Positions 1 through 8,804 of a DNA stretch of 64,000 nt are shown piece after piece. This stretch comes from Actinosynnema sp. ALI-1.44 (lineage in GTDB: Bacteria > Actinomycetota > Actinomycetes > Mycobacteriales > Pseudonocardiaceae). Both the position numbers and the translations under genes were made by a program. The stretch covers positions 372,001-436,000 of the forward strand of contig NZ_MTQO01000048.1 in NCBI RefSeq assembly GCF_001984155.1, written 5' to 3'. Position 1 is the stretch's first letter; the number at the start of each line of letters is the position of its first letter. Under the pieces are notes generated by a model. That model made no database searches. It had not been told where the DNA came from and worked only from the letters and a program-made list of their open reading frames with translations.

Positions 1-167
1 AACAGCATCATCGACGTCTTGTCGATGCCTACCTTGCTCAGCTGGGAAGCCACCGAAGCCCACTGCCTGCCGAGCCCCATCATCGCGTTGCCCAGACGCG
101 TCCCCAACTCGATTTCGGCTTGGCCGAGCTGTGTGGCCGGTTCGGTGTCCGCTCCTGTGCCGAGCAT
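1..167 (-). CDS. hypothetical protein, N-terminal part only
   Basis: The gene runs off the left edge; about 55 residues are visible. They begin MLGTGADTEP and contain an amphipathic helix-like stretch (LGNAMMGLGRQWASVASQLS). The start was chosen because an AGGGG Shine-Dalgarno lies about 7 bases upstream of the ATG at 165-167. No family is recognised. The small-residue helical look would fit a secreted WXG100-like or structural protein, but the WXG motif itself is not seen, so no function is assigned. Confidence 0.5.
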   Translation of the reverse strand, partial: MLGTGADTEPATQLGQAEIELGTRLGNAMMGLGRQWASVASQLSKVGIDKTSMML

Positions 168-276
168 GCCAACCCCTGACTTGCTTGCATCACCCAATTA
201 ATTGCTCGATACAAGCATGCGCTTGGCGGCGTTATTCCGGCAACCGAATTACCTGCGACTCAACTCACACAGGTCT

Positions 277-322
277 CTCGTGAGTGGTTACCAGGGTTCT
301 GACCCGGCCAACCACTCACGAG
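277..322. terminator. 13-bp inverted repeat, terminator of the ROK kinase gene
   Basis: CTCGTGAGTGGTT (277-289) pairs perfectly with AACCACTCACGAG (310-322), and the loop contains a further CC-GGGT/ACCC-GG pairing. The stop codon of the kinase gene lies inside the right arm. The same outer stem family recurs at 10217-10262, so it is a repeated terminator type in this genome. Confidence 0.75.
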
Positions 323-1185
323 GCTCGACCTGCGGCGCGGGCGAGCGCGGCCGCGCCGATGGCGACGGCGTGGTCGCCGAGCTCGGCGGGTTGGATGACG
401 AGGTCCGCGTTGGTCGGCAACACGGTCGCCTGGACGGTCTCCCGGCACGTGGGTTCGAGCAGGTCCCACGCACCGATCACACCGCCGCCGAGCACCGCTA
501 TCTGGCTGTCCAGGACGGTCGCCACGACGGCGATCGCCTGCCCGAGCGCGGTCCCGGCCTCGGCGAAGACACGCACCGCGTCCTCGTCACCGTTCCGCGC
601 CCGCTCGGCGACCAAACCGGCTCTGATGCCCGCCCCGTAGCGCCGGCTGATGGACAGGCCGGACGCCACGGACTCGAGGTGCCCCCGAGCGCCGCACGTG
701 CAGAGCTCGGTTCCGAAGCCCGGCGTGTGGCCGATCTCCCCCGCCCCGCCGCCCGCGCCACGCAGCAGGACGCCGTCGCTGATCAGCGCGCCGCCGATGC
801 CCGTGCCGACCGTGATGCCGAACGCGTGCCGGTAGCCGCGCGCCGCTCCGGCCGTGGCCTCGCCGTGCAGGAACGCGTTCGCGTCGTTGTCGACGACCAC
901 CGGCAGGCCGAGTTCCCGGCTGACGCCCTCAGTGAGATTCGTCCCCTCCCAGCCGGGGAAGACCTCGGTCGTCGCGGCGACCGCGCCGTTCGGGTCGATC
1001 ACGCCCGCCGCGCCGATCCCGATCCCGCGCGCGCCGACTGCCAGCTCGGCGGCCATTTCTATCGCCGTGGCAAGGATCTTGCCCTTCGGCGACTCCGCGC
1101 GCCGACTGTCCACTATGCGCAGTTCGTCGTCGCACAGCACGAGCTGGATCTTCGTGCCTCCGATGTCCACACCAAGCCAGCTCAA
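316..1185 (-). CDS. ROK-family sugar kinase
   Basis: 289-residue ROK kinase, expected to phosphorylate a hexose or amino sugar with ATP in the cytoplasm. Visible motifs are the N-terminal phosphate loop GVDIGGTK, the catalytic aspartate in VVDNDANAF, the second phosphate loop GTGIGGALI and the zinc-type motif CTCGARGHLE, in which the usual third cysteine is histidine. There is no N-terminal helix-turn-helix, so it is an enzyme and not a repressor. The start is a TTG giving MSWLGVDIGG; no in-frame ATG or GTG exists just upstream and its SD is weak. It is divergent from cutC with only 15 bases between the starts. The exact sugar cannot be told. Confidence 0.85.
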   Translation of the reverse strand: MSWLGVDIGGTKIQLVLCDDELRIVDSRRAESPKGKILATAIEMAAELAVGARGIGIGAAGVIDPNGAVAATTEVFPGWEGTNLTEGVSRELGLPVVVDNDANAFLHGEATAGAARGYRHAFGITVGTGIGGALISDGVLLRGAGGGAGEIGHTPGFGTELCTCGARGHLESVASGLSISRRYGAGIRAGLVAERARNGDEDAVRVFAEAGTALGQAIAVVATVLDSQIAVLGGGVIGAWDLLEPTCRETVQATVLPTNADLVIQPAELGDHAVAIGAAALARAAGRAS

Positions 1186-1200
1186 TGGATACTCGCGATC

Positions 1201-1935
1201 ATGGGAGTTCGGGTGGAGATCAGTGTCGAGTCGATCAACGGTGTCCGGATCGCGGCGCGCAACGGCGCCGACCGGGTGGAGCTGTGCGGTGCGCTGTCCG
1301 ACGGCGGGTTGACGCCGAGTCTTGCGTTGACCGAGCTGGCCGTGCGGCACGCCGGGAGCACCGAGGTGCACCCGTTGATCCGGCCGCGCCCCGGGGACTT
1401 CCGGTACGACGCCGACGAGGTCGAGGTGATGGTCGGTGACGTCCGCGCCCTCGTCGCCGCCGGGGCGCACGGCGTCGTGATCGGCGCGCTCGGCGCCGAC
1501 GGGCTGCTGGATCCCGTGTGCGAGAAGTTGATCGAGGCGGCCGACGGCAGGCCGGTCACGCTGCACCGCGCGATCGACGTGAGCTCGTCGCCACGCCAGG
1601 TACTGGACCAGGCGATCCGGATGGGGTTCAAACGGGTGCTGACCTCCGGGCAGCAGCGGTCGGCGCTGGACGGCGCGCCGGTGATCAAGTCGCTCGTGGA
1701 GCAAGCGGACGACGTCATCCAGGTGATGGCGTGCGGTGGTGTCCGTGCCGTGAACGTCCTGGAAGTCGTTGCGGCGACCGGGGTTTCCGACGTCCACGCG
1801 GGCGCTCGCCAGGCTGTTCGCGGAGCCGCGGGCGGGGCGGTGTCGTACGCGGGCGTCGGTGTGCCGGAGGGCTTCGACCACTTCGACACCGACGCCGACG
1901 GAGTGGCGGCGTTGTGTTCGGTCATCCGCGGCTAG
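1201..1935 (+). CDS. cutC: copper homeostasis protein CutC
   Basis: 244-residue cytoplasmic TIM-barrel protein of the CutC family, associated with copper tolerance in E. coli; its biochemical activity is still debated. The family start VEISVESINGVRIAARNGADRVELCG is obvious, followed by the PLIRPRPGDF, TLHRAIDV, LTSGQQRSA and MACGGVRAVNV blocks spaced as in full-length members. The start ATG at 1201 gives MGVRVEISVE. It is convergent with the importer ATPase gene, overlapping its end by 14 bases. No copper exporter or CueR/CsoR site is seen nearby. Confidence 0.9.
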   Translation: MGVRVEISVESINGVRIAARNGADRVELCGALSDGGLTPSLALTELAVRHAGSTEVHPLIRPRPGDFRYDADEVEVMVGDVRALVAAGAHGVVIGALGADGLLDPVCEKLIEAADGRPVTLHRAIDVSSSPRQVLDQAIRMGFKRVLTSGQQRSALDGAPVIKSLVEQADDVIQVMACGGVRAVNVLEVVAATGVSDVHAGARQAVRGAAGGAVSYAGVGVPEGFDHFDTDADGVAALCSVIRG

Positions 1936-3502
1936 CCCGTCGTTCGCGCTGCTCGACCGGGTCCGGTACAGGCGCGGCGGCGAGCAGCCTGCGGGTGTAG
2001 TCCTCCCGTGGCGCACCGAAGACGTCCGCTCTGCTGCCCTGTTCGACGATCTTGCCGCGGTGCATGACGACGACCCGGTTGGCCAGCATGTCCACGACAG
2101 CGAGGTCGTGGCTGATGAACAGGCAGGAGAACTTCAACCGCCGTTGCAGGTCGAGGAACAGCTCGAGGATGCTGGCCTGCACCGAGACGTCCAGTGCGCT
2201 CGTCGGCTCGTCCGCGATCAGCAGATCGGGGTTGAGCGCGAGTGCCCTGGCGATGCTGACGCGTTGCCGTTGCCCGCCGGACAACTCGTGCGGGTAACGG
2301 TCACGCGTCGCGGCGCCGAGCTCGACCGCGTCAAGCAGTTCGTCGACCCGCTTGCGGTGGTCCTTGGCCTTGTGCAGGACAAGCGGCTCGGCGACGCACT
2401 CGGCGATGGTCATCCTCGGGTCCAATGAGGACGCGGGGTCCTGGAAGATCATCCCGATCCGCGCGGTCAGCGGTCGCATCTTGCGGGCGGACAGCTTCGC
2501 GATGTCCTGCCCGAACAGCTCGACGCTGCCGTCGGTCGGCTTCTGCAGACCGACCGTGCACCGGCCCGCGGTCGTCTTGCCGGAGCCGGACTCGCCGACC
2601 AGGCCGACCACCTCGCCCTTGCCGATCTGGAACGAGATGTCGTCGACGGCCCGCTGGCCGCCGAAGGACACCACCAGGTTCCGCACGCTCAGCACGGGTT
2701 CGACGACGTCTTCGGCCTGCCGCGCACCGGAGCCCAGCCGCGGCACCGCTTTGAGCAAGCGTTTGGTGTAGTCGTGCGAGGGCCGCAGCAGCACGTCGTC
2801 GACGCCGCCCGTTTCCACGACCGCGCCGCGGTACATCACGACGACCCGGTCGGCCAGGTCGGCGACAACGCCCATGCTGTGCGTGATCAGCACGATGGCG
2901 GTGCCGAGCCGGTCCCTGAGTTCCCTGAGCAGGTCGAGGATCTCGGCCTGCACGGTGACGTCGAGCGCGGTGGTCGGCTCGTCCGCGATGATCACCTTGG
3001 GGTCGCAGGCGATCGCCATCGCGATCATCACGCGTTGCCGCATCCCGCCGGACAACTCGTGCGGGTACTGCTTGAGGCGGTGTTCCGGCCGATCGAGCCC
3101 GACCATCCTCAGCAACTCGACGGCTTTCTGTTTCGGGTCTGGAACTCCCCCCTTCCGATCGGCTCGGTGCAAGGTGATCGCCTCGGCGAGCTGCCAGCCG
3201 ATCGTGTGCACGGGGTTGAGCGCGGTCATCGGTTCCTGGAAGACCATCGCGATCTCGTTGCCGCGCAACTCGCGGAGTTCCTTGCCGGACAACCCGCGGA
3301 CGTCGCGCCCGCCGAGCATGATCCGCCCGGTGACCTTCGCCTTGCGCGGCAGCAGGCCGAGCGCGGACATCGCGGTGACGCTCTTGCCGGAGCCGGACTC
3401 GCCGACGACCGCGACGACTTCACCCGGCTTCACCTCGAAGCTGACCTCCTTGGTCGCCTCGACGTCGCCGAACGTGATGGAAAGGTGGTCATAGCCGAGC
3501 AT
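1922..3502 (-). CDS. dipeptide/oligopeptide importer ATPase, fused DppD-DppF type
   Basis: 526 residues containing two complete ABC ATPase modules in one chain. Module 1 has Walker A GESGSGKS, signature LSGGMRQRV and Walker B VIIADEPTTALD. Module 2 has GESGSGKTT, LSGGQRQRVSIARAL and LLIADEPTSALD. Each module shows the extended loop typical of the oligopeptide (Dpp/Opp) subfamily. It energises import by the two permeases encoded just upstream. The ATG overlaps the stop of the permease gene (ATGA type), which implies translational coupling. It is the last gene of the importer operon. Confidence 0.93.
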   Translation of the reverse strand: MLGYDHLSITFGDVEATKEVSFEVKPGEVVAVVGESGSGKSVTAMSALGLLPRKAKVTGRIMLGGRDVRGLSGKELRELRGNEIAMVFQEPMTALNPVHTIGWQLAEAITLHRADRKGGVPDPKQKAVELLRMVGLDRPEHRLKQYPHELSGGMRQRVMIAMAIACDPKVIIADEPTTALDVTVQAEILDLLRELRDRLGTAIVLITHSMGVVADLADRVVVMYRGAVVETGGVDDVLLRPSHDYTKRLLKAVPRLGSGARQAEDVVEPVLSVRNLVVSFGGQRAVDDISFQIGKGEVVGLVGESGSGKTTAGRCTVGLQKPTDGSVELFGQDIAKLSARKMRPLTARIGMIFQDPASSLDPRMTIAECVAEPLVLHKAKDHRKRVDELLDAVELGAATRDRYPHELSGGQRQRVSIARALALNPDLLIADEPTSALDVSVQASILELFLDLQRRLKFSCLFISHDLAVVDMLANRVVVMHRGKIVEQGSRADVFGAPREDYTRRLLAAAPVPDPVEQRERRASRG

Positions 3503-4353
3503 CAGCGGCCCTCGAATCTCACGTCGAACGCGTCCCGCAGCCCATCACCGATGAAGTTGAAGGCGCACACCGTCATCACGATCAGCAGACCGGGCGGCAG
3601 GATGAGCCACCACGCGCCGTCGTGCGCGTAGGTCAGGCCGTCGCTGAGCATGCCGCCCCAGTTGGCGGCGGGCGGCGGGATCCCGAGGCCGAGGAAGCTC
3701 ACGTACGCGACGAGCAGAACAGCGTCGGCGATCTGGAAGGTCACGTTGACGATGACCGTGCCGATCGCGTTCGGGATGATGTGCTTGCCGATGGCACGAA
3801 CGCTGCCGCCGCCCATCACCTTCATCGACTCGACGTATGCCCTGCTGCGCAACGCGATCGACTCGGCCCGCATGAGCCGGGCCGGAACAAGCCATGACAC
3901 GAACCCGATGACGAGGATGAGCATCGGCACGCTCGGCGTCGCGATCGCGGCGGCGACGACAAGGAGGAACAACGCGGGGATCGCGATGCCCGCGTCGACG
4001 ATCCGCATCATCACCGCGTCGACCCAGCCGCCCGCGTAACCGGCGACAGTGCCCCACAACGTGCCGATCAGCGTGGCGAGCAGACCGGCGGCCAACCCGA
4101 TGATCAGCGAGGTCTGCCCGCCGAGCATGAGCCTGCCGAGCAGGTCGTAGCCGAGGTCGTCGGTGCCGAGCGGGTGCCCGTCGACGCCGGGCCCGAGCTT
4201 GCTGTTCGCGAGCGACGTGAGCGTCTGCTCGGTGTGGTAGACGAGCGGGCCGACGAAGCAGAACAGGATCAGCAGTCCGAGGATGGTGATACCGACGACC
4301 GCGAGCTTGTTGCGCCGGAAAACCCTCAACCGCCTGGCCAATGGTCCACTCAT
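3502..4353 (-). CDS. peptide ABC transporter permease, DppC/OppC type
   Basis: 283-residue inner-membrane permease with a cytoplasmic basic N terminus, a first membrane span around residues 17-38, a periplasmic-side segment including HPLGTDDLGYDLLGRLMLGGQ (the DppC signature) and about five further spans. The EAA loop, which docks on the ATPase, lies around SMKVMGGGSVRAIGKHIIPN. It pairs with the DppB-type permease encoded upstream, with which it overlaps by four bases. Confidence 0.93.
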   Translation of the reverse strand: MSGPLARRLRVFRRNKLAVVGITILGLLILFCFVGPLVYHTEQTLTSLANSKLGPGVDGHPLGTDDLGYDLLGRLMLGGQTSLIIGLAAGLLATLIGTLWGTVAGYAGGWVDAVMMRIVDAGIAIPALFLLVVAAAIATPSVPMLILVIGFVSWLVPARLMRAESIALRSRAYVESMKVMGGGSVRAIGKHIIPNAIGTVIVNVTFQIADAVLLVAYVSFLGLGIPPPAANWGGMLSDGLTYAHDGAWWLILPPGLLIVMTVCAFNFIGDGLRDAFDVRFEGR

Positions 4354-5303
4354 GCCTTCACCCGCCTGGTCCTCGGGTCGATCAGCGCCTGCGCGACGTC
4401 AGCCAGCAGGCTGCCGGTGACCGTGGCGAGGGAGATGACGAGCACGACACCGAGCAGGATCGGGAAGTCGCTCGTCTGCGCGGCGTTCCAGAACAACAAG
4501 CCCATCCCGGGGTAGTTGAACAGCTTCTCGGTGACGAGCGCGCCGCTGAACAGCACCGGCAGGTAGTAGCCGAGCATCGCGACCAGCGACGTGAGCGAGT
4601 TCTTCAGCACGTGCCTGGTGACGATCCTGGTCTCCGAAGCACCCTTGGCCCGCGCGGTGCGCACGTAGTCCTCGTCGAGGTTGTCCACAACGGACGACCG
4701 GAGATACCGGCTGAACACCGCGAGCACGACCCCGGCCCCGGTGAGCACAGGAAGAACAAGCGCCTGGGAATCCGCGAAGATCCCCCCGAGCGTGTCAGCC
4801 TGCGGCGCCTCGACAGGGAACCACGCGGCATTGATGGCGAACACGATGATGAACACGAACCCGACAAGGAAGACGGGCGTCGAGTAGATCAGCAGCGTGA
4901 GCGCGCTCAGCAGGTAGTCGGTCGGCCGGTTGCGCCTGACGGCCTGCCACACCCCAAGCGGGATCGCGACAAGCAACGCCACGAGAGTGCTCAGCACAGT
5001 GAGGACGAGGGTCTTCGGCAGCCGCTGCCCGATCAGGTCGGCGACGCTCTGGTTGAGCTGGAACGACTCGCCGAGATCGCCCTGCAGCAGGCGACCGAGG
5101 TAGTGCAGGTACTGGATCGGCACGGGCTGGTCGAATCCCTGCTCGTGCTCGAACGCCTGGATCTGGTCCTCGGTCGCCTGGATGCCGAGGATGCCCCTGG
5201 CCGGACCACCGGGAATCTGGTGCAGCAGGAAGAAGACGACAACGGTGACCACGAAGATCACCACGACCGCCTGGACAACCCGCCAGAAGAGGAACCTAGC
5301 CAC
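4350..5303 (-). CDS. peptide ABC transporter permease, DppB/OppB type
   Basis: 317-residue permease beginning (GTG) VARFLFWRVVQAVVVIFVV. The reading frame stays open 99 bases further upstream, but that extension lies in the fold-back spacer and is cysteine-rich and unlike any DppB, so the GTG at 5303 is preferred. The large extracellular loop after helix 1, the conserved RNRPTDYLLS and LPVLTGAGVVL blocks, and the EAA loop (TARAKGASETRIVTRHVLKN) are all present. It is the first gene after the 460-base spacer that separates it from the binding-protein gene. Confidence 0.92.
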   Translation of the reverse strand: MARFLFWRVVQAVVVIFVVTVVVFFLLHQIPGGPARGILGIQATEDQIQAFEHEQGFDQPVPIQYLHYLGRLLQGDLGESFQLNQSVADLIGQRLPKTLVLTVLSTLVALLVAIPLGVWQAVRRNRPTDYLLSALTLLIYSTPVFLVGFVFIIVFAINAAWFPVEAPQADTLGGIFADSQALVLPVLTGAGVVLAVFSRYLRSSVVDNLDEDYVRTARAKGASETRIVTRHVLKNSLTSLVAMLGYYLPVLFSGALVTEKLFNYPGMGLLFWNAAQTSDFPILLGVVLVISLATVTGSLLADVAQALIDPRTRRVKA

Positions 5304-5360
5304 GCCGCATCCCCACGCTGTCCGGCCCGTGCAGCAGTATGCACAGAGGTCGCCTTCGTG

Positions 5361-5504
5361 GTTGGTTCCCTTCCGTATGGCCTGGGCGAAGCCCAACCGC
5401 ACGTGTCAAGGGGTCCGCCTTCGCAAGCCGACCAGGCTGGGAACCCGACGAATCCCCTTGACGCGTGTGGTTGCCTCCGGCAGGCCATACGGAAGGGGAC
5501 CGAC
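5361..5504. repeat. 144-bp fold-back element A
   Basis: The outer arms 5361-5384 and 5481-5504 are complementary over 24 bases with two G-U-type mismatches (core CCTTCCGTATGGCCTG). The inner arms, about 5394-5413 and 5454-5473 (core GTCAAGGGG / CCCCTTGAC), add a second helix with two mismatches. The whole would form one long hairpin in either DNA strand or transcript. It is much longer than a simple terminator and lacks a T tract. Confidence 0.8.
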
Positions 5505-5570
5505 CGCGCTCACTCACACCGACGACAAAGCCGAGCCCGAGGCTGGAACCTGTACCGCCTCGTTCCCTTT

Positions 5571-5712
5571 CGGTGGTCTGCCGTCCGGCGAGGACTCTCT
5601 TTTCACCTGGTCGGGTCTCCAGCGGGCCGGCAACAGGCCCAGGCGCGATGCTTCGGGGGAAAGAAGCCTCGCCGGCGGGCAGACCACCGAGCAGGAGCAC
5701 CCCCGAAGCACC
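5571..5712. repeat. fold-back element B with alternative pairing
   Basis: Arms 5571-5604 and 5659-5689 share cores GGTGGTCTGCC and CCGGCGAGG with their complements. The right half also contains TGCTTCGGGGG (5650-5660), which pairs perfectly with CCCCCGAAGCA (5700-5710). The second pairing competes with the first, so two mutually exclusive structures are possible, as in attenuators. It lies between the binding-protein and permease genes of the peptide importer. Confidence 0.75.
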
Positions 5713-5765
5713 ACTCTGCGCTTGCGCGCGACTGGCCTGCGCGCGGCTGCTGGTGGGAACTGCTG

Positions 5766-7541
5766 TCATTTCACGGTCCAGCGCTGGGGCTGCATGGCTG
5801 CCAGCGGGTCCTGGTTGCCGATGTTCACGCTCTTCTTCACCGCCGAGATCTGGTACACCGGGTTCGGCAGCCAGATCACGGGCAGGTCCTTCGTCAGGTG
5901 GTCGCCGTACGCCTTGATCGAGTCGTGGTCGGCGGTCGACGTCGACGCATTGATCAGTTCGTCTGCCTTCGGGTCGCTGTAGCTGCCGAGGTTCGACGTC
6001 GCACCGGTGCCGAAGATCCGCTCACCGCTCGGGTACGCGTTGAAGTACCAGCTTCCCTGCGTGCCGAAGAAGGACATCTGCCACGAGCACTCGGCGGCTG
6101 ACGGCTGGCACGCCTTGCTGTTGCCCAGCACGGTGTTCAGCGGGGCCTGCTTCAGGTCGAGGAAGACACCGATCTTCGACAGCGAGGACTTCAGCTCCGC
6201 CATCATGTTGTCGGTTTCCTTCGACCCGCTTTCGGCCAGCAGCGTGAACTTCAGCTGCGCGCCCGCCGGGATGCCGGGGCCGCACTTCGCGGGGTCGCTG
6301 CACGCGGCGATCCCGTCGGAACCCGTGGTCCAGCCGTGCGACTCGAGCAGCGACTTGGCCTTGGGGATGTCGAACGGGTACGGGTTGTTCTTCTGCGTGT
6401 CGGACAGGAACGGCGACGACGGGTCCTGCGGGACCGGGCCGTAGCCCGCGACAGCCATGTCACGCCAGATGTTCTTGACGATCGACTCCTGGTCGACCGC
6501 GTGCTGGATCGCCTGGCGCACGTACAGCTGCTTGAAGATCGGCCCGGCCTGCGGGTTGTTGAAGTTGTACGGGATGTACGAGATCGCCCAGCCCTTCCAC
6601 GGCTGGACCTGGTACCCCTTCGACTCCAGTGAGGACCGCTGGTTCAGGTTGGCCGACGCCAGGTAGCCGTAGTCCACGCCGCCGGTCTGCAGAACGTTGA
6701 ACTCCGCGTCCGCGCTGGTGAACGGCTTGAAGGTGACCTTCTCCACCGACGGCTTGTCGTCGCCGGTGTACTTCGGGTTCTTCACCAGCGTGACCTGGCC
6801 GCCGGTGGTGTACTCCTGCACCGAGTACGGGCCGTTGCCCGCCTTCCACAGTGGATTGGTCTGGTAGGTCGGCAGGTCCTTCGCCTGCGCCACCAGGAAG
6901 TCGAAGACCTGCTGGGCGCCTGCCTCCGTGCGGTCGTGGTCGCCGATCGGGCCGTCAGGCGACGTCTTGTCCCACAGCTTCTGCGGCATCGGGCGGACGT
7001 TGGCCAGCTGGACGGCGGTGAACCAGTCCGGGTTGTAGGGCTTGTCGAGGACGAACTGGAACGTCTTCTCGTCGATCGTCTTGAACTCGACGATGTTGTC
7101 CGGCAGCCGCCCCTTGGCGTAGCCGCCCCACTTGGTCTTGTTGAACTTGACCAGGTTGAACCAGAACTCGACGTCTCTCGTGGTCAGCTTCGAGCCGTCG
7201 CCCCAGGTCAGCTCGTCCTTCAGGGTGATCGTGACGCTCTTGCCGTCCGGGCTGTACTGCGGTTGCTTCGCCGCGCCTGCCTTCTCGTCCATCGCGACCG
7301 TGCCCGATGTGCCGTTGTAGGTGACCAACGGGACGAACAACAGCTGGTAGATGGCCGAGTTGTACGACGCGAGGTGGCCTGGGATGCCCAGCGGCATGAT
7401 CCAGTTCGGCGTCGCGTTCGGCGGCAGGGCGAAGGTGACCGTTCCGCTCTGCGCTGTGGACTGCTTCGACTCCGGCGAGCTGCTACAGCCGGCCGCAAGC
7501 AGTGCCACAGCGAGTGCGGCGGTCAGGAAACGGCGGGACAT
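5766..7541 (-). CDS. peptide-binding lipoprotein of ABC importer (SBP family 5)
   Basis: 591-residue extracellular solute-binding lipoprotein. A signal peptide ends in the lipobox LLAAGCSSS, with the lipidated cysteine at residue 19. The rest is a family-5 binding protein, with blocks such as YSPDGKSVTITLKDELTWGDG and the peptide-site region WKAGNGPYSVQEYTTGG. The start ATG at 7541 has a perfect GGGAGG seven bases upstream; a long in-frame extension further upstream overlaps the divergent regulator gene and is discarded. It delivers peptide substrate to the permease pair encoded downstream and is divergent from the ROK regulator. Confidence 0.93.
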   Translation of the reverse strand: MSRRFLTAALAVALLAAGCSSSPESKQSTAQSGTVTFALPPNATPNWIMPLGIPGHLASYNSAIYQLLFVPLVTYNGTSGTVAMDEKAGAAKQPQYSPDGKSVTITLKDELTWGDGSKLTTRDVEFWFNLVKFNKTKWGGYAKGRLPDNIVEFKTIDEKTFQFVLDKPYNPDWFTAVQLANVRPMPQKLWDKTSPDGPIGDHDRTEAGAQQVFDFLVAQAKDLPTYQTNPLWKAGNGPYSVQEYTTGGQVTLVKNPKYTGDDKPSVEKVTFKPFTSADAEFNVLQTGGVDYGYLASANLNQRSSLESKGYQVQPWKGWAISYIPYNFNNPQAGPIFKQLYVRQAIQHAVDQESIVKNIWRDMAVAGYGPVPQDPSSPFLSDTQKNNPYPFDIPKAKSLLESHGWTTGSDGIAACSDPAKCGPGIPAGAQLKFTLLAESGSKETDNMMAELKSSLSKIGVFLDLKQAPLNTVLGNSKACQPSAAECSWQMSFFGTQGSWYFNAYPSGERIFGTGATSNLGSYSDPKADELINASTSTADHDSIKAYGDHLTKDLPVIWLPNPVYQISAVKKSVNIGNQDPLAAMQPQRWTVK

Positions 7542-7652
7542 CGCGCCTCCCGGGTCAAAGTCGGTGAATGGCCGGACGCTAATCCCTGATGCGAACAAAA
7601 CACAAGCCCTCTCGTCGTAAGTCGCTGATTGAGGTAGTGTTTTCGACGTAAC

Positions 7653-7672
7653 TTGGTTCGATATCGAACAAA
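7653..7672. promoter_or_regulatory. palindromic operator between importer and ROK regulator
   Basis: A perfect 14-bp palindrome GTTCGATATCGAAC (7656-7669), extended to 18 of 20 matching positions, lies 22 bases upstream of the ROK regulator start and about 110 upstream of the importer start. The position suits simultaneous control of both divergent operons by the ROK repressor. Binding itself is inferred. Confidence 0.6.
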
Positions 7673-7690
7673 GATCAAAGGGAGGCGCCC

Positions 7691-8800
7691 GTGCCGAACC
7701 CGCCGACGTCCGAGATCCTGCGACTGGTCTCGTCCGGCGAGGCCTCCTCCCGCACCGACCTCGCCCGCATCCTCGGCCTCGCCCGGTCCACTGTGTCGCT
7801 GCGCGTGCAGGAGCTGATCGACGCGGGCCTGCTGACCGAGACCGGCGACGGCCCGTCGCGCGGCGGTCGCAGGCCACGAGTCCTGCGACCGGCAGGCGAC
7901 GGCGGGTACGTCGTCGGCGCGGACTTCGGGGCCAACCACGTCCGGATCGGCGCGTACGACCTGTCCGGCGAACAGCAGCACATCACCGAAGTCGAACTGG
8001 ACATCGCGGCCGGTCCGGAGACGTGCCTGACCACCCTGCTCGACACACTCGGCGGAATCCTGCCGGGACAACGGCTGCTCGGCGTCGGCATCGGACTGCC
8101 CGGTCCGGTCAACTTCGAGGACGGCCGCGTCGAACGGCCCGCGAGAATGCCGGGCTGGCACGGCTTCGAGGTCAGGGACTGGCTCGGCGAACGGCTGGAC
8201 GTCCCGGTCGCGGTGGACAACGACGCGAACGTGGTCGCGATCGGCGAGTTGCACACCCGCAACCTCGGCCCCGAGCACCTGGTCGTGGTCAAGGCAGGGA
8301 CCGGCGTCGGCTGCGGCGTGATCTTCTCCGGCGTCGTCCACCGCGGCGCCAACGGGGTTTCCGGTGACGTGAGCCACGTCCGCGTCCAGGCGGCGGGCGA
8401 GAAGCTGTGCGCCTGCGGGAACACCGGGTGCCTCGAAACCATCGCCAGCGGCGCCGCGCTGGCCAAGAGCGTCGGCGCACGGGACACCGGGCACCTGGTC
8501 GACCTGGCCAACGACGCCGAGCCGCACGCGACCGCTGCCGTCCGCAGGGCAGGCGGGCACCTCGGCGAAGTTCTGTCCACAGTGGTCAACTTCTTCAACC
8601 CGCACGCCGTGCTGCTGGCCGGAAGGTTGTCGTCGGTTGAGCCCTATGTCGCCGCTGTCCGCGGCGCTCTCTACGAACGATGCCTGCCGATGGCGACGCA
8701 GAACCTGACGGTCGCGGTCGCCGAGGCGGGCAGGGACGCGGGCCCGCTCGGCGCGGGCGTGCTCGCGTTGCATCAGGTTCACCGCAAGGAAAGGAACTAG
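7691..8800 (+). CDS. ROK-family transcriptional repressor
   Basis: 369 residues. An N-terminal winged helix-turn-helix (about residues 5-60, SSRTDLARILGLARSTVSLRVQELIDAGLL) is followed by a ROK sugar-binding domain with GADFGANHVR, VAVDNDANVV, KAGTGVGCGVI and the zinc motif CACGNTGCLE. Glycine-rich ATP-loop residues are altered in the first phosphate loop (DFGANH instead of DIGGTK), as expected for a sensor and not a kinase. Start GTG with SD GGGAGG. It likely represses the divergent peptide importer and its own operon with the M81 peptidase; ROK regulators normally sense a sugar or amino sugar. Confidence 0.88.
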   Translation: MPNPPTSEILRLVSSGEASSRTDLARILGLARSTVSLRVQELIDAGLLTETGDGPSRGGRRPRVLRPAGDGGYVVGADFGANHVRIGAYDLSGEQQHITEVELDIAAGPETCLTTLLDTLGGILPGQRLLGVGIGLPGPVNFEDGRVERPARMPGWHGFEVRDWLGERLDVPVAVDNDANVVAIGELHTRNLGPEHLVVVKAGTGVGCGVIFSGVVHRGANGVSGDVSHVRVQAAGEKLCACGNTGCLETIASGAALAKSVGARDTGHLVDLANDAEPHATAAVRRAGGHLGEVLSTVVNFFNPHAVLLAGRLSSVEPYVAAVRGALYERCLPMATQNLTVAVAEAGRDAGPLGAGVLALHQVHRKERN

Positions 8801-8804
8801 GCCA

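Larger units (their letters stand above)
5304..5765 (-). other. intra-operon spacer with two large fold-back elements
   Basis: About 460 bases separate the binding-protein gene from its permease gene. No coding sequence is convincing here. The spacer is filled with two long imperfect palindromes, listed separately, plus an alternative 11-bp pairing. Such spacers between a highly expressed binding protein and its permease commonly stabilise the upstream message and attenuate the downstream one (known for REP sequences in E. coli malE-malF); that role is inferred here. Confidence 0.7.

Noticed and set aside
202-1200. Long plus-strand frame in front of CutC
   Set aside because: It is antisense to the ROK kinase and continues into CutC only by chance; CutC's own start at 1201 fits the family.
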